A stretch of 64,000 bases of DNA, taken from positions 310,001 through 374,000 of the forward strand of contig NZ_CP077717.1 in the NCBI RefSeq assembly GCF_019175345.1, read 5' to 3'. Of this stretch, positions 28,946-37,455 are shown piece by piece (the stretch's first letter is position 1; the number at the start of each line of letters is the position of its first letter). This DNA comes from Saccharolobus shibatae B12 (GTDB lineage Archaea > Thermoproteota > Thermoprotei_A > Sulfolobales > Sulfolobaceae). The position numbers were made by a program, and so were the translations under genes. The notes beneath the pieces were generated by a model that had not been told where the DNA came from, searched no databases, and worked only from the letters and a program-made list of their open reading frames with translations.

Positions 28946-28990
28946 TGTGAAATCTCTCTCTGAATGGTGAAGAACTGGGTCCTTTCTGAC
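28942..28990 (+). ncRNA. Candidate box C/D guide sRNA overlapping the M32 stop codon
   Basis: Ordered boxes: C-like GTGATGT (28942-28948, last base off consensus), D' CTGA (28960-28963), C'-like TGGTGA (28965-28970) and D CTGA (28986-28989). The gaps give guides of 11 and 15 nt, and a T-rich tract follows. The D' to C' gap of one base is shorter than usual. Archaeal C/D RNAs often overlap gene ends. The D guide GAACTGGGTCCTTT could target rRNA or tRNA, not checked. Confidence 0.4.
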
Positions 28991-29040
28991 AAAAAATATT
29001 TTTTACCTTATATCTCACTTTATTAATCTATATTTCACTT

Positions 29041-29574
29041 TTAGTCATCTTGTTCGTTATCGTCATCATGATGTTTCTTTCCATGCTCTGCAGTCTGGGT
29101 TTGTTGTGCTTGTTGTTCTCCTCCATATTTCACTATTAAGAATGGAATATTACTAACTGACTTTGCCTCAGGATTTTGTGATACCACATAAGATATCTTA
29201 ATGTTTACAGTATAGGTACCCTTGCTAAGGTATAATGTATAGTGCTCCGTTCCGTGAAGTGACAACGTAAAGGTATAATTAGCAATGTGAATTGTAACGT
29301 TAAATTCAGAGAATACGTCTTCTAATACATCTTCTTTTAATTTTATGGTATAAGTACCATTAGCCGATACGGTAAGAGTAGCGTTTTCCGTTAATGTACC
29401 TTTTTGTCCCGCAGTTAAATTCCCTAAATTGAATGAGGCTAAGGTAGTTTGTATAGTTGGCGAGGTCACATTGTAACTTATAGTCCCTAAACTTCCGCTT
29501 ATTTCCTCCCCAATTACTACACCGCCTACTAATATAGTGCTTAATAATACACCGAGCAGGAGTAGTTTATTCAT
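29041..29574 (-). CDS. Secreted protein with His/Asp-rich tail, unknown
   Basis: 177 residues. N-terminal signal peptide (MNKLLLLGVLLSTILVGGVVIG), then a beta-rich domain with N-glycosylation sequons and a C-terminal tail HGKKHHDDDNEQDD that could bind metal or interact with the S-layer. The start has an AGGTGA ribosome-binding site. The promoter carries a perfect GTTCCGGAAC palindrome upstream of its TATA. It follows the membrane-anchored regulator gene by 67 bp on the same strand. No family recognised. Confidence 0.65.
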   Translation of the reverse strand: MNKLLLLGVLLSTILVGGVVIGEEISGSLGTISYNVTSPTIQTTLASFNLGNLTAGQKGTLTENATLTVSANGTYTIKLKEDVLEDVFSEFNVTIHIANYTFTLSLHGTEHYTLYLSKGTYTVNIKISYVVSQNPEAKSVSNIPFLIVKYGGEQQAQQTQTAEHGKKHHDDDNEQDD

Positions 29575-29621
29575 CTTTTCACCTACATATTCTCTTGTAA
29601 GTTCATCCTTTTAAGGGAGGC

Positions 29622-29631
29622 GTTCCGGAAC
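29622..29631. promoter_or_regulatory. GTTCCGGAAC palindrome upstream of secreted-protein gene
   Basis: Perfect 10-bp palindrome 7 bp upstream of the TATA-like element (29608-29614) of the 29574 gene. Related sequences (GTTTC..GGAAC) precede the secreted-protein genes at 31920 and 32613, suggesting a shared operator. Confidence 0.45.
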
Positions 29632-29641
29632 AGTGAAACAG

Positions 29642-30433
29642 CTATTTCTTATCGCTCTTTACCACGTACCTAATCTTACCTTCCTCTCTTATCTCCTCTA
29701 TATATCCCAACTTAACTAACTTCTTAACTCTCCTATATGCAGTAGATTTAGGTAAACCAGTCTGTCTCACAATATCAGCTAGTGTATTTGTACCCATTTT
29801 TATCGCCTCTAACACAATAGTATCCCTTTCATCCAACACCTCTGGAACGAAATCTACACTTTCCTCTTCCTCTTCTTTCACAACCCTAACATTTCCTCTC
29901 CTTACCAGGAATATGATCAGTGAAACTAGTACTGCATCGCTACCTATTAAACCACCTATTATTATAGGAATCTCCAATTCATTTTGTGCTGTAGTAACAT
30001 GGGAAGAAAGCGCATATAGCAATATGACACTATTTACGTTTGCAAAAGTAACGTTATAATAATTGCTCATTACATTAAAGCTGTAGGGCTGTGGAGAAAC
30101 ATAATTAATAGAGGAGTTAAGAGGTATATAAATATTGATTGTAGCGTTATATGGCTCATTAATTTGGATAACTCCTCTAGGTAATATTGCATTGTAGTAA
30201 ATGAAAACAGTAGTATTACTGGGAGTGAGATATAATGTATTTCCGGACAAGTTATATTTAGCTCCAATGACCTTAAGGTTCGTTATATTATGCCCTATCA
30301 GGACGAATTGATTAACTTTACCAGTAAGTTCAGCCTCTACAGTACCGTTATAATAAATATTTAAGATTGATGAGTGTGAAATAATGACTGGAACTGTTAT
30401 CAATGGTAAGAGCAATAATAGCAAAATCTTCAT
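29642..30433 (-). CDS. Membrane-anchored transcriptional regulator: extracytoplasmic domain, one TM helix, winged HTH
   Basis: 263 residues from ATG 30433. N-terminal signal peptide, about 130 residues of beta-rich exported domain with sequons, a transmembrane helix (IIIGGLIGSDAVLVSLIIFL) near residue 165, an acidic linker, and a C-terminal winged helix (TNTLADIVRQTGLPKSTAYRRVKKLVKLG). This is a one-component surface sensor that could relay an outside signal straight to DNA. It sits among secreted-protein genes sharing a palindromic promoter motif, so these are candidate targets. Confidence 0.8.
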   Translation of the reverse strand: MKILLLLLLPLITVPVIISHSSILNIYYNGTVEAELTGKVNQFVLIGHNITNLKVIGAKYNLSGNTLYLTPSNTTVFIYYNAILPRGVIQINEPYNATINIYIPLNSSINYVSPQPYSFNVMSNYYNVTFANVNSVILLYALSSHVTTAQNELEIPIIIGGLIGSDAVLVSLIIFLVRRGNVRVVKEEEEESVDFVPEVLDERDTIVLEAIKMGTNTLADIVRQTGLPKSTAYRRVKKLVKLGYIEEIREEGKIRYVVKSDKK

Positions 30434-30676
30434 CAAATTTAACTAAATATTAACCAGTTTATTAGTTTAGCGATTTCTAAATATTGTGTTGTCTAACTTC
30501 TCCTTATAATTAAGAGTTGGGCCTTTACCTTATCTTCTATATCTATCGAAGTATAGGTTATAAAACCTCCCTTAGAATTCAATTATGATAAAAGTCTTCA
30601 ATTACTATTATTATTTTTGGCGAGATATTAAACAAAAAATAAAAAGATTTTTAAATGTGTTTTCTTTTATTTTATT

Positions 30677-30988
30677 GTGGTTTGTGAGGAGTGGATTGCA
30701 AGGTTTATGTTAAATAAGAAAATAAACAGTTTAGAAGAATTAGCGGAATATTTGCTAGATGAATTTGAAAGCGATAAATTGGTTATGCTTATGCTGGAAA
30801 AGGTATTACTAATATTTGATAATCCCTTCAAATACGCCAGAGAGAAGCTGGGAAAGGATAAGTACGGAAATCCCATGTTCTCTATAGAAGTTACGGGGGA
30901 TATAAGGATACTTTATAGTGTTTATTCAAAAAACTGTATCGTGTTTATTTGGAAGATGGGATCTCATAAGAGGGTTTACGATCCTTAG
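30677..30988 (+). CDS. RelE/ParE-superfamily toxin-like protein
   Basis: 103 residues from GTG 30677, about 24 bp after a TATA-like TTTTTAAAT. The C-terminal half has the RelE-type core: FKYAREKLG, then GNPMFSIEVTGDIRILYSV and a final strand IVFIWKMGSHKRVY, typical of mRNA interferases. No antitoxin lies upstream. A 51-codon gene on the opposite strand overlaps its 3' end by 44 bp and is the only nearby candidate partner. Confidence 0.75.
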   Translation: MVCEEWIARFMLNKKINSLEELAEYLLDEFESDKLVMLMLEKVLLIFDNPFKYAREKLGKDKYGNPMFSIEVTGDIRILYSVYSKNCIVFIWKMGSHKRVYDP

Positions 30989-31100
30989 CCTTTTTCTCAA
31001 CAATTTCCTTAAGCTTAATTATTTCCTCCTTGTCCAATTCAACATAATAGTATTCCCCATCTTTTCCGGTCTTCATAATTATATGTTTGTCATTAGGCAT
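30945..31100 (-). CDS. Small charged protein, possible antitoxin or partner of the RelE-like toxin
   Basis: 51 codons: ATG 31100 to TAA 30945-30947. The protein reads as a short beta-hairpin (IIMKTGKDGEYYYVELD) followed by a charged helix (KEEIIKLKEIVEKKAKDR), a plausible fold with good codon composition. It overlaps the toxin gene tail to tail. A TATA-like TTTTAAAAT lies about 35 bp upstream. Antitoxins of RelE proteins are usually upstream and co-oriented, so the role is inferred from position only. Confidence 0.5.
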   Translation of the reverse strand: MPNDKHIIMKTGKDGEYYYVELDKEEIIKLKEIVEKKAKDRKPSYEIPSSK

Positions 31101-31216
31101 TAAAAAAGGATATGGTAATTTCTCTCATCGAATTTTAAAAATATATTATAGCAGTATAGGTGCATATGTTGGAATCCAAGCTTCTCTTTATGTTAGAAAA
31201 ATTTTAAAAATAAAGT

Positions 31217-31483
31217 TTACTTTATAAAAATTCCCTCTTCTTTTATTTTGTAGAATTTTTCAATATTAGCTGATGAGGTACAATAAATACAAGTAAGAAG
31301 TGAGATAATACAACATACATACGTAATGCACTGATAAACATAAATTACTATATGTATTTGAATTGAATCAAGTATTCCTATAACTAAGCAAACTCTTACA
31401 ACAAAAGAATGCGTTAATATCACAGCTATGGTTGTCAAAACACTCAAAATAATAAATGATATAAGAAGAATTTTCTTCTTCAC
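31217..31483 (-). CDS. Small two-helix membrane protein, unknown
   Basis: 88 residues from GTG 31483. Two hydrophobic segments (residues about 5-25 and 30-65, the second rich in Ile, Val and Cys). Its start overlaps the stop of the preceding 46-codon frame by 4 bp (GTGA), suggesting translational coupling. Composition is extreme and it lies in a decayed area, so it may be a real small gene or chance. Confidence 0.35.
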   Translation of the reverse strand: MKKKILLISFIILSVLTTIAVILTHSFVVRVCLVIGILDSIQIHIVIYVYQCITYVCCIISLLTCIYCTSSANIEKFYKIKEEGIFIK

Positions 31484-31850
31484 ATTTCGTTTAATTTATT
31501 TAAAAAGCCCTCTACATTAAACTTTTTAGTTTCTCTGAGTTTTTCTAGAACCATTTTCAAATATTTAGTTCGTGCATCGTAATCTCTAATTTTGATAACT
31601 ATCTCAATAGGGTGATTCACGAATCCATCATGATTTCAATTTGTTTCTATAGAATTAGATAAGAATAATTGATTCTACATTTCGAGTAACACTGATAGCC
31701 TTCATTAGAATATTATTTTGCTTCTGAAGCTTTTTGTTTTCATCTTTTAATCATTCGATTCGTATTTTATGAAAAGTTTTATGATATTATGTAACTCATG
31801 TAGCTCGTGTAGGTCACCTGATGCACTATACTTTGACGTAAATACGTCAT
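31480..31850 (-). pseudogene. Decayed gene fragments
   Basis: A 46-codon frame from GTG 31620 (HPIEIVIKIRDYDARTKYLK...) ends at 31480. Upstream, in another frame and after stops, a coiled-coil piece (LKDENKKLQKQNNILMKAI) is readable. The two have normal coding composition but are separated by stops and a frame change, which points to a larger gene that has broken up. Parent family not recognised. Confidence 0.4.
31834..31849. promoter_or_regulatory. TGACGTA-AA-TACGTCA inverted repeat
   Basis: Perfect 7-bp arms with a 2-bp centre, 86 bp upstream of the secreted-protein gene at 31920. Typical size of a dimeric regulator site; which gene it controls is unclear. Confidence 0.45.
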
Positions 31851-31871
31851 TCTAAAATGCATTGTTTCACA

Positions 31872-31896
31872 GTTTCATGGAACTAAGGTTTATATG
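31872..31896 (+). promoter_or_regulatory. Promoter of secreted-protein gene with GTTTCATGGAAC motif
   Basis: GTTTCATGGAAC (31872-31883) lies 5 bp upstream of a TATA-like TTTATATGG (31888-31896), which is about 26 bp before GTG 31920. The motif resembles those before the 29574 and 32613 genes. Confidence 0.45.
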
Positions 31897-31919
31897 GAAT
31901 ATTCAACCAATTACAAGTC

Positions 31920-32564
31920 GTGGACAGACAAACACTCTTGGTAGGTTTGGTAATAATTACCTTAATTGTAAATGTAATGTTAGGTGTAGAACTTTATTAT
32001 ACACTACACAATAGACCTACTCAGCCAGTAGGCGGGATTCCAATAAATGTCTCCACAGTGCAAATTATTTCTCCGTCTAGTTCAGCCACAACTAACACAA
32101 CATCTGGGGCAACTTCAACAATCACTACAACTCAATCCTCTACTACTAATTCTGGATCTTCAACTACTAAACAGCCTCAGACCTATTCATTTTCATTTAA
32201 GGCTGAATTTAAGATACACGTTAAAGAACATGGAATATACATTGTTGGTATCAAGCCTAATATAACGTTTTCTCAATTATATGTTATTCTCTATTTTGAA
32301 GATGGTCAAGTCGTAACGTTAAATCTTAACCAAACCTATGCAAATGTAACTATAAAGGAGGATGATGTTAAGGTAACTGCTTATATTTATGGTAAGAGTT
32401 ATGAGAATTTGACGCCACAACAAATACTTAACGATATAGGTCTTTACTTTAAATTTATAGGAAACTCCACTAACAGCAGCAGTAATGAAAACTCAGAGGA
32501 GTTTATATTAGTTCGTGATATAAACCTAATGAAGAAATTATTTGAAATTCAACCCGTTTCATGA
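31920..32564 (+). CDS. Secreted or membrane-anchored surface protein with Ser/Thr-rich linker
   Basis: 214 residues. N-terminal hydrophobic helix (LLVGLVIITLIVNVMLGVELY) serving as signal anchor, a Ser/Thr-rich stretch at about 45-90 likely to be O-glycosylated, and a beta-rich C-terminal domain with sequons. GTG 31920 is leaderless by TATA position. It precedes the large surface protein by 48 bp. No family recognised. Confidence 0.6.
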   Translation: MDRQTLLVGLVIITLIVNVMLGVELYYTLHNRPTQPVGGIPINVSTVQIISPSSSATTNTTSGATSTITTTQSSTTNSGSSTTKQPQTYSFSFKAEFKIHVKEHGIYIVGIKPNITFSQLYVILYFEDGQVVTLNLNQTYANVTIKEDDVKVTAYIYGKSYENLTPQQILNDIGLYFKFIGNSTNSSSNENSEEFILVRDINLMKKLFEIQPVS

Positions 32565-32590
32565 AGCGGAACAACTTAACCCTTATATAG
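32556..32590 (+). promoter_or_regulatory. Promoter of large surface protein gene with GTTTCATG...GGAAC motif
   Basis: GTTTC (32556-32560) and GGAAC (32568-32572) flank ATGAAGC and overlap the previous stop codon. TTATATA at about 32583-32589 is the TATA element for ATG 32613. Confidence 0.4.
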
Positions 32591-32612
32591 GGGAAACGTC
32601 CTACTATCCCAC

Positions 32613-34265
32613 ATGAAATGGCTAGTCCTCCTACCTCTCCTCTTAACGGTTTTAGCAACAATTCCAATTTCAGCCAGTTCAACTCCTACAATCCATGTGT
32701 ATTATCAAAGATATGATAGTGTATACAGAGCCTCCGGTATTAATGGTCCATTAAGTGGAAGTACAGTAACTTATACTATAAGTTCAGCTACATACAATAC
32801 AACCCTAAGTGATGGCAAAGCGTTTAAGGTAACGTACAACAGAACAGTTTACACTCTATTATTTGCTTCTTCTCCAGAAAAATTTGAGGGATATGTTAAC
32901 ATATCAGCCTATACTAATAACACGATTACGATAAAAACTGACTTACCTAATTTAATAAGAATAGTGATAATTAGTGCAAATGAGACAGAATTGATATGGG
33001 CTGGTTTTAATGCTACTGATATTAACGCTTATGCATATATTAATGGAACAGGTGAAGTTATGCTTCAATTTGCAAACGGTTCCACAATAGCTAATGCAAC
33101 ATTGACAATTAATAAAGAAAATGCAAGTATAAGCAATAAAATAAGCCTATACTTATTCCCGGTAACATCTGTAGAGGCTAAAGTATCAGTTAGTGGAGAG
33201 CTAACCGCGACAGCGCAAATACCAAGGAGATATTCTCCATTACTGGTCAGTATTAACTATAATGGGACGGAAAGCAACGCAACTGTTAATGGATATAAGG
33301 TTACTACAGCGTACTTCAATGGTACACTGACTCCTGCCTTAGTTTGGAAAGGAGAAGGCTTAGTTCCAGTAATGTCAGGTAAGGGAAACATACGTGCAGA
33401 TTTTGAGACGATAGAATTTTATGGAGTAAATGGTACAATTCTAGGATATGTACACATTTCGAGTATTGTTGGAAATCTAGAGATGATGCCAGTTAAGATT
33501 GGACTTAATTACAACGTCGCATTTACTGAACTTAAGATAGTTACGGTAAGTGGAGTAAAACAAGTACATGCGAACTTTATGGGTTACACTTACATTAATG
33601 GAGTCCCAGTAATGATAGTAGGAAACGATGAAGGTAATATAACGTCAACTGCAATCGTTAACATTTCTCATTTAGTCATAGTGCATAATCATAAAGGCGT
33701 GCTGGCGGAAATAACGTTAAATTCAACGTCAAAATTCGTAGTATTAACAGAAGACAATACCACTCATAATGTTAGTGTAACACCTCCGCTATTGGTAAAC
33801 GTTACCAATGTGCATTTAAACGGTAACGTTCATGTGGCACAGAAGGTCGTAGTCAACGTGACTTCACAATACATCCTATTCAACGTTACGACGCTTAATA
33901 ATGGTTCTATAATTGGCGTCTATAAGGTAGAGAATGGTACATTAGTTAAATTAAACTCTTCCAATTACTTCATCATAAATGGAAAACTGGAAATATTTGA
34001 CGATCCATCTTCAACATATTATGTAGTTTACTCTGCACAACCAACTACTTCAACGGCATCCTCTGCTACTTTAACATCCACAGGTACATCTAGTGCATCC
34101 ACTACCGCAAGTGTCTCTGCTACTTTAACATCCACGACATCTCCTTCAGCCACATCTAATATAACAACAACTTCATCATCAAATACTATGACATATATGG
34201 CGATTGGAATAATTGTACTAATAGTTATAATAGTAATAGCTGTGGTGTTAATTAGAAGAAGGTAA
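32613..34265 (+). CDS. Large surface protein with Ser/Thr stalk and C-terminal membrane anchor
   Basis: 550 residues: signal peptide (LVLLPLLLTVLATIPISAS), about 450 residues of beta-rich ectodomain with more than twenty N-glycosylation sequons, a Ser/Thr-rich stalk (about residues 475-525, in which a 20-bp coding segment, tctgctactttaacatccac, is repeated), and a C-terminal membrane helix ending VVLIRRR. This is the layout of S-layer-associated or ectoenzyme-like Sulfolobales proteins. No catalytic motif recognised. Confidence 0.7.
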   Translation: MKWLVLLPLLLTVLATIPISASSTPTIHVYYQRYDSVYRASGINGPLSGSTVTYTISSATYNTTLSDGKAFKVTYNRTVYTLLFASSPEKFEGYVNISAYTNNTITIKTDLPNLIRIVIISANETELIWAGFNATDINAYAYINGTGEVMLQFANGSTIANATLTINKENASISNKISLYLFPVTSVEAKVSVSGELTATAQIPRRYSPLLVSINYNGTESNATVNGYKVTTAYFNGTLTPALVWKGEGLVPVMSGKGNIRADFETIEFYGVNGTILGYVHISSIVGNLEMMPVKIGLNYNVAFTELKIVTVSGVKQVHANFMGYTYINGVPVMIVGNDEGNITSTAIVNISHLVIVHNHKGVLAEITLNSTSKFVVLTEDNTTHNVSVTPPLLVNVTNVHLNGNVHVAQKVVVNVTSQYILFNVTTLNNGSIIGVYKVENGTLVKLNSSNYFIINGKLEIFDDPSSTYYVVYSAQPTTSTASSATLTSTGTSSASTTASVSATLTSTTSPSATSNITTTSSSNTMTYMAIGIIVLIVIIVIAVVLIRRR

Positions 34266-34325
34266 AAGTTCTTTTTTAATGTTTTTGTCCTTTTCCTTTG
34301 TTATCGCTAGAAAAATTTATATATT

Positions 34326-34340
34326 TTAGGGTTACCCTAA
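34326..34340. promoter_or_regulatory. TTAGGG-TTA-CCCTAA operator-like inverted repeat
   Basis: Perfect 6-bp arms around TTA, placed between the TATA element (about 34314-34325) and the start codon at 34347, that is over the predicted transcript start. Position suits repression of the transporter gene. Confidence 0.5.
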
Positions 34341-34346
34341 TACAGT

Positions 34347-35087
34347 ATGAGAGGAAAAGAACTTATAATCGCGTTTTCCATATCTCTCGGAATTGCAATT
34401 GCCATATTATCATTGCCAGATATACTAGAGCCCATAGCGCATAAAATATTATTAGTCTTAGGCATTTATTGGCCTTTAGCAATTTTTATAATAGGTATAG
34501 TTCATGGACTAAAACCTGACGAACATACATGGCCAATTACCGTATCCTATGGAATAATGCAGAGGAATATGAAAGGTGCAATAGTTTCTACAAGTGTTTT
34601 CGCAGGGGCGTTAACACTCGTCTGGGCTAGTTTAAGTGCACTGACTGGACAACTTCTCTCATTCTTTCAGAATTACAACCTAGATCCAGTAGTAGACGTT
34701 ATAGTAGGGCTGACAATGATAGGAGTTGCCTTAATTTTCATCATTAAAGGTAAGGATAAAGTTGCAGATAAAGATGGTAATCCAGATTACAAATTAATAT
34801 GGATTCACGGCCTAGCTGCAGCTTTTGGAGGAGATTTCATTGTAGTATTGTTATTAACCATTGCCCTAAGTACACTTATTAGTGTGAATGTAACCTTCTT
34901 AATTGGACTATTATTTGGAATAGGCTCATGGATAGCCCAATCCATAGTTGTTCTATTAATATACGAAGGTTTGGTCAAAGGAGTGAAAGGGAATTTCCAA
35001 ATTCTAGCTAAGGCAGGGAGGCTATCGTTACTATTCCTAGGAATTTTTATGATAGGATTGGGAATTTTAAGCTCTCTAACTGGTTAA
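34347..35087 (+). CDS. NicO/RcnA-like or DsbD-like transport membrane protein
   Basis: 246 residues with about six to seven membrane helices. The motif HGLKPDEHTWP in helix 2 resembles the HX4DH metal motif of nickel/cobalt transporters; a later HGLAAAFGGDF repeats the histidine pattern. This suggests transport of a divalent metal or related substrate. An operator-like inverted repeat covers its transcript start. It overlaps the convergent HTH_10 gene by 4 bp. Confidence 0.65.
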   Translation: MRGKELIIAFSISLGIAIAILSLPDILEPIAHKILLVLGIYWPLAIFIIGIVHGLKPDEHTWPITVSYGIMQRNMKGAIVSTSVFAGALTLVWASLSALTGQLLSFFQNYNLDPVVDVIVGLTMIGVALIFIIKGKDKVADKDGNPDYKLIWIHGLAAAFGGDFIVVLLLTIALSTLISVNVTFLIGLLFGIGSWIAQSIVVLLIYEGLVKGVKGNFQILAKAGRLSLLFLGIFMIGLGILSSLTG

Positions 35088-35746
35088 GAATCTCTTATAC
35101 TCTTTTCGGTCAACTTCGCAATAGCCTTTCTTAAAACTTGCATTATGGCTGGTTTAGAAATACCCAACTCATTTGCTAACTCCTCTAGTCCTATTCTTTT
35201 AGGTGTTTCGAAGTATCCCTTATCAAAGGCTAGCTTCAGAATTGATAATTCCTTAGGCGTTAGCTCTTCCTTTACTGAAAGGAATGGATTTGAAGATTCC
35301 TCAATAATTTTAAACTCATAAGTTAGCTCCTTCACCTCTGGTATAATCTTAATGAAGTTTTCAGAGTCAGCAATTACGTTCCATCTTTCCATTCCTTCAT
35401 ATATAGTTTCTGACATGCTAAAAATTCTACAATCCCTTAACAACCTTTCAGCTATTCTTCCTCTTAGGCTCTCTATCGACGCATAAATTGCTCTGATACC
35501 AGATTTATTCTTGTACTCATCTATTATTCTGAAATCAATAGTTGTTTCATTTCTACTCAACATTCTAATTATTTGCTTATAAGACTCCTTGTTCTTAGCG
35601 TAAATTACACCCATAACATTTTCAGTGAGTCCATCCAATGATGGAATTCTCCTTACAACCTTTACATATAATTCCTCTTCGTCAAATCTCTCAGTGTAAC
35701 GACTCCAATCGTCGTGTGAGAGCACTATGGTGTAACTTTTTATCAT
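35084..35746 (-). CDS. HTH_10 regulator, paralogue 2
   Basis: 220 residues. N-terminus MIKSYTIVLSHDDWSRYTERF is close to the paralogue at 48.1 kb (SHDDW shared). C-terminal HTH_10: LTPKELSILKLAFDKGYFETPKR, then LGISKPAIMQVLRKAIAKL. The 3' end overlaps the preceding plus-strand membrane gene by 4 bp, the same arrangement as its paralogue. It marks the left edge of the ABC/sulfur island. Confidence 0.85.
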   Translation of the reverse strand: MIKSYTIVLSHDDWSRYTERFDEEELYVKVVRRIPSLDGLTENVMGVIYAKNKESYKQIIRMLSRNETTIDFRIIDEYKNKSGIRAIYASIESLRGRIAERLLRDCRIFSMSETIYEGMERWNVIADSENFIKIIPEVKELTYEFKIIEESSNPFLSVKEELTPKELSILKLAFDKGYFETPKRIGLEELANELGISKPAIMQVLRKAIAKLTEKSIRDS

Positions 35747-35796
35747 TATAGAATATAGTAATGTTTGAATTTAAAAGGATTAGATGGTACATCTTA

Positions 35797-37455
35797 CTAT
35801 GAAATTCTATCTTTCTCACGAATCATAATATATATTGCAATTGATACTAGTAATATGATAACGTAGACGATAATATAATTCGTAAAGCTATCATTATCTC
35901 GAGGAATGCTGAAATTTATCTCATGGAGTTTATCTCCCAGTGATAAGTACAATTTACCCTTATGATATAGCACTATAGTATTATTGTAAACCCCTACGAC
36001 AAAATATCCCCTAGGTATATAAATGGTGGAATTTGGCAAGCTTATAATTAATTCATATGTACCATTATTGTATTTCAATATTACTGGAGAACCTTGAATT
36101 AAAGGAAAGTTCTGATATAAGAATATAGGATTATTGTAATACTCTACAGAGTTGTTCTCCACAATAAGCCCAGTTGAAATCATTGTACCCGAGGGAAGTC
36201 TATCTAAAGCGCTTTTACCAATTTGATAATATGATATAGATGAATTGTAAAAAAGTATTAATAAAATGGATTTATTGTAAATATAAAAATTCGCTACATT
36301 ATGAATATTTAGTCCATAAGTAGTATTAAATAGAACTAAGTAAAGAAAGGGATTGAAGTTGGTTAACAAATAATAGCCTGAAAAACGATTTGCAATCGAT
36401 GGTATAACGTTAACAGAATAATTAACTACATTGATAGTGGATCCTATTTCAATGGACATTGGAACAATAATTGGATTAACAAGAGCTAAGCTGCTTGAAA
36501 ATACTACTGAGGGAAATAGCTGTGTATATACTGCATAAGGCTTCTCTAGTTGTTCGGTATAACTGTTTATCTCTAAGCTTTCCGTATAACTCCCATTAAT
36601 AGAGTAAACCGAGATGTTGCTTTCGTTGTAGAATACTAGGAATCGTGAACCCTCTAAGTTAGAGGGAATATACTCACTCATATATCCCCTAAATTTAATC
36701 ACGATTTCGCTTACTGACATTGTATTTAAATTCACTGCCTCCACTTCATATCCGCCTATTGTGGAATTGAAATATATAGGACTTACTATGTAAATCCAAT
36801 TTCCATATGAGAAAATGGGTAATACCCCTTTTAAAGGAAAGAAAGACCCAGCTATAATACGATCCTTAATTAGTGTAAGATTTAAGGGAAATCCAATAAC
36901 ATCGGTTACGCTAATATTCTTTTCATTATTATTAATAAAATTTATACTAGATATGGAAATATTATAAATGGGAATATTTTCCTCTAAAAGCGATCCATTA
37001 ATGGTAATATTTCTACTTATTACTCCCAATAGCTTCTTGCCAATTAGAACTAAGTAATTTCCGGTTAAAAGTGGATACTGTACAGAATAATTGTAATTTA
37101 GCTTTATTTGGTTAATTAAGGTCAACGATGAGTCTATAACATATGCTGCTAAGTTTCCTTCTGCTTGCATCTCAATTACTAGATATTTATTGTAGGAGTA
37201 CGTTAGAATATTAGACGCATTAAGAGAAATGGTGGGTAAAGTTATTCTCCTTCCGTTAAAATCCTCTAGTGTTATATTCAGAATATCACCTTTAGAAGTC
37301 TGAATTGCCATTATAGGCTTTCCATCTAAGGTAATTAAACTAATGTACACATTTGTTACACTACTTGCCTTAACTAATATTCCATTGCAAAATTCTGATA
37401 AAATTAATGCTATTAATATGATAGTTAATATTCTTGATGATTGCTTCTTATCCAC
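35797..37455 (-). CDS. Large membrane-anchored exported protein, unknown
   Basis: 552 residues from GTG 37455, about 27 bp after a TATA-like element (37474-37487). N-terminal signal segment, a long beta-rich, Tyr/Asn/Ser-rich ectodomain with many sequons, and a C-terminal helix (YIIVYVIILLVSIAIYIMI) with a charged tail. Divergent from the ABC ATPase/permease pair, so it may be an accessory surface component. Repeating beta-strand pattern hints at a propeller-like fold, not certain. Confidence 0.62.
   Translation of the reverse strand: MDKKQSSRILTIILIALILSEFCNGILVKASSVTNVYISLITLDGKPIMAIQTSKGDILNITLEDFNGRRITLPTISLNASNILTYSYNKYLVIEMQAEGNLAAYVIDSSLTLINQIKLNYNYSVQYPLLTGNYLVLIGKKLLGVISRNITINGSLLEENIPIYNISISSINFINNNEKNISVTDVIGFPLNLTLIKDRIIAGSFFPLKGVLPIFSYGNWIYIVSPIYFNSTIGGYEVEAVNLNTMSVSEIVIKFRGYMSEYIPSNLEGSRFLVFYNESNISVYSINGSYTESLEINSYTEQLEKPYAVYTQLFPSVVFSSSLALVNPIIVPMSIEIGSTINVVNYSVNVIPSIANRFSGYYLLTNFNPFLYLVLFNTTYGLNIHNVANFYIYNKSILLILFYNSSISYYQIGKSALDRLPSGTMISTGLIVENNSVEYYNNPIFLYQNFPLIQGSPVILKYNNGTYELIISLPNSTIYIPRGYFVVGVYNNTIVLYHKGKLYLSLGDKLHEINFSIPRDNDSFTNYIIVYVIILLVSIAIYIMIREKDRIS

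Noticed and set aside
32053-34160. Ser/Thr-rich coding repeats as CRISPR or tandem-repeat array
   Set aside because: The short repeated codon blocks encode glycosylated linkers inside surface proteins; there are no regular spacers or direct-repeat units.
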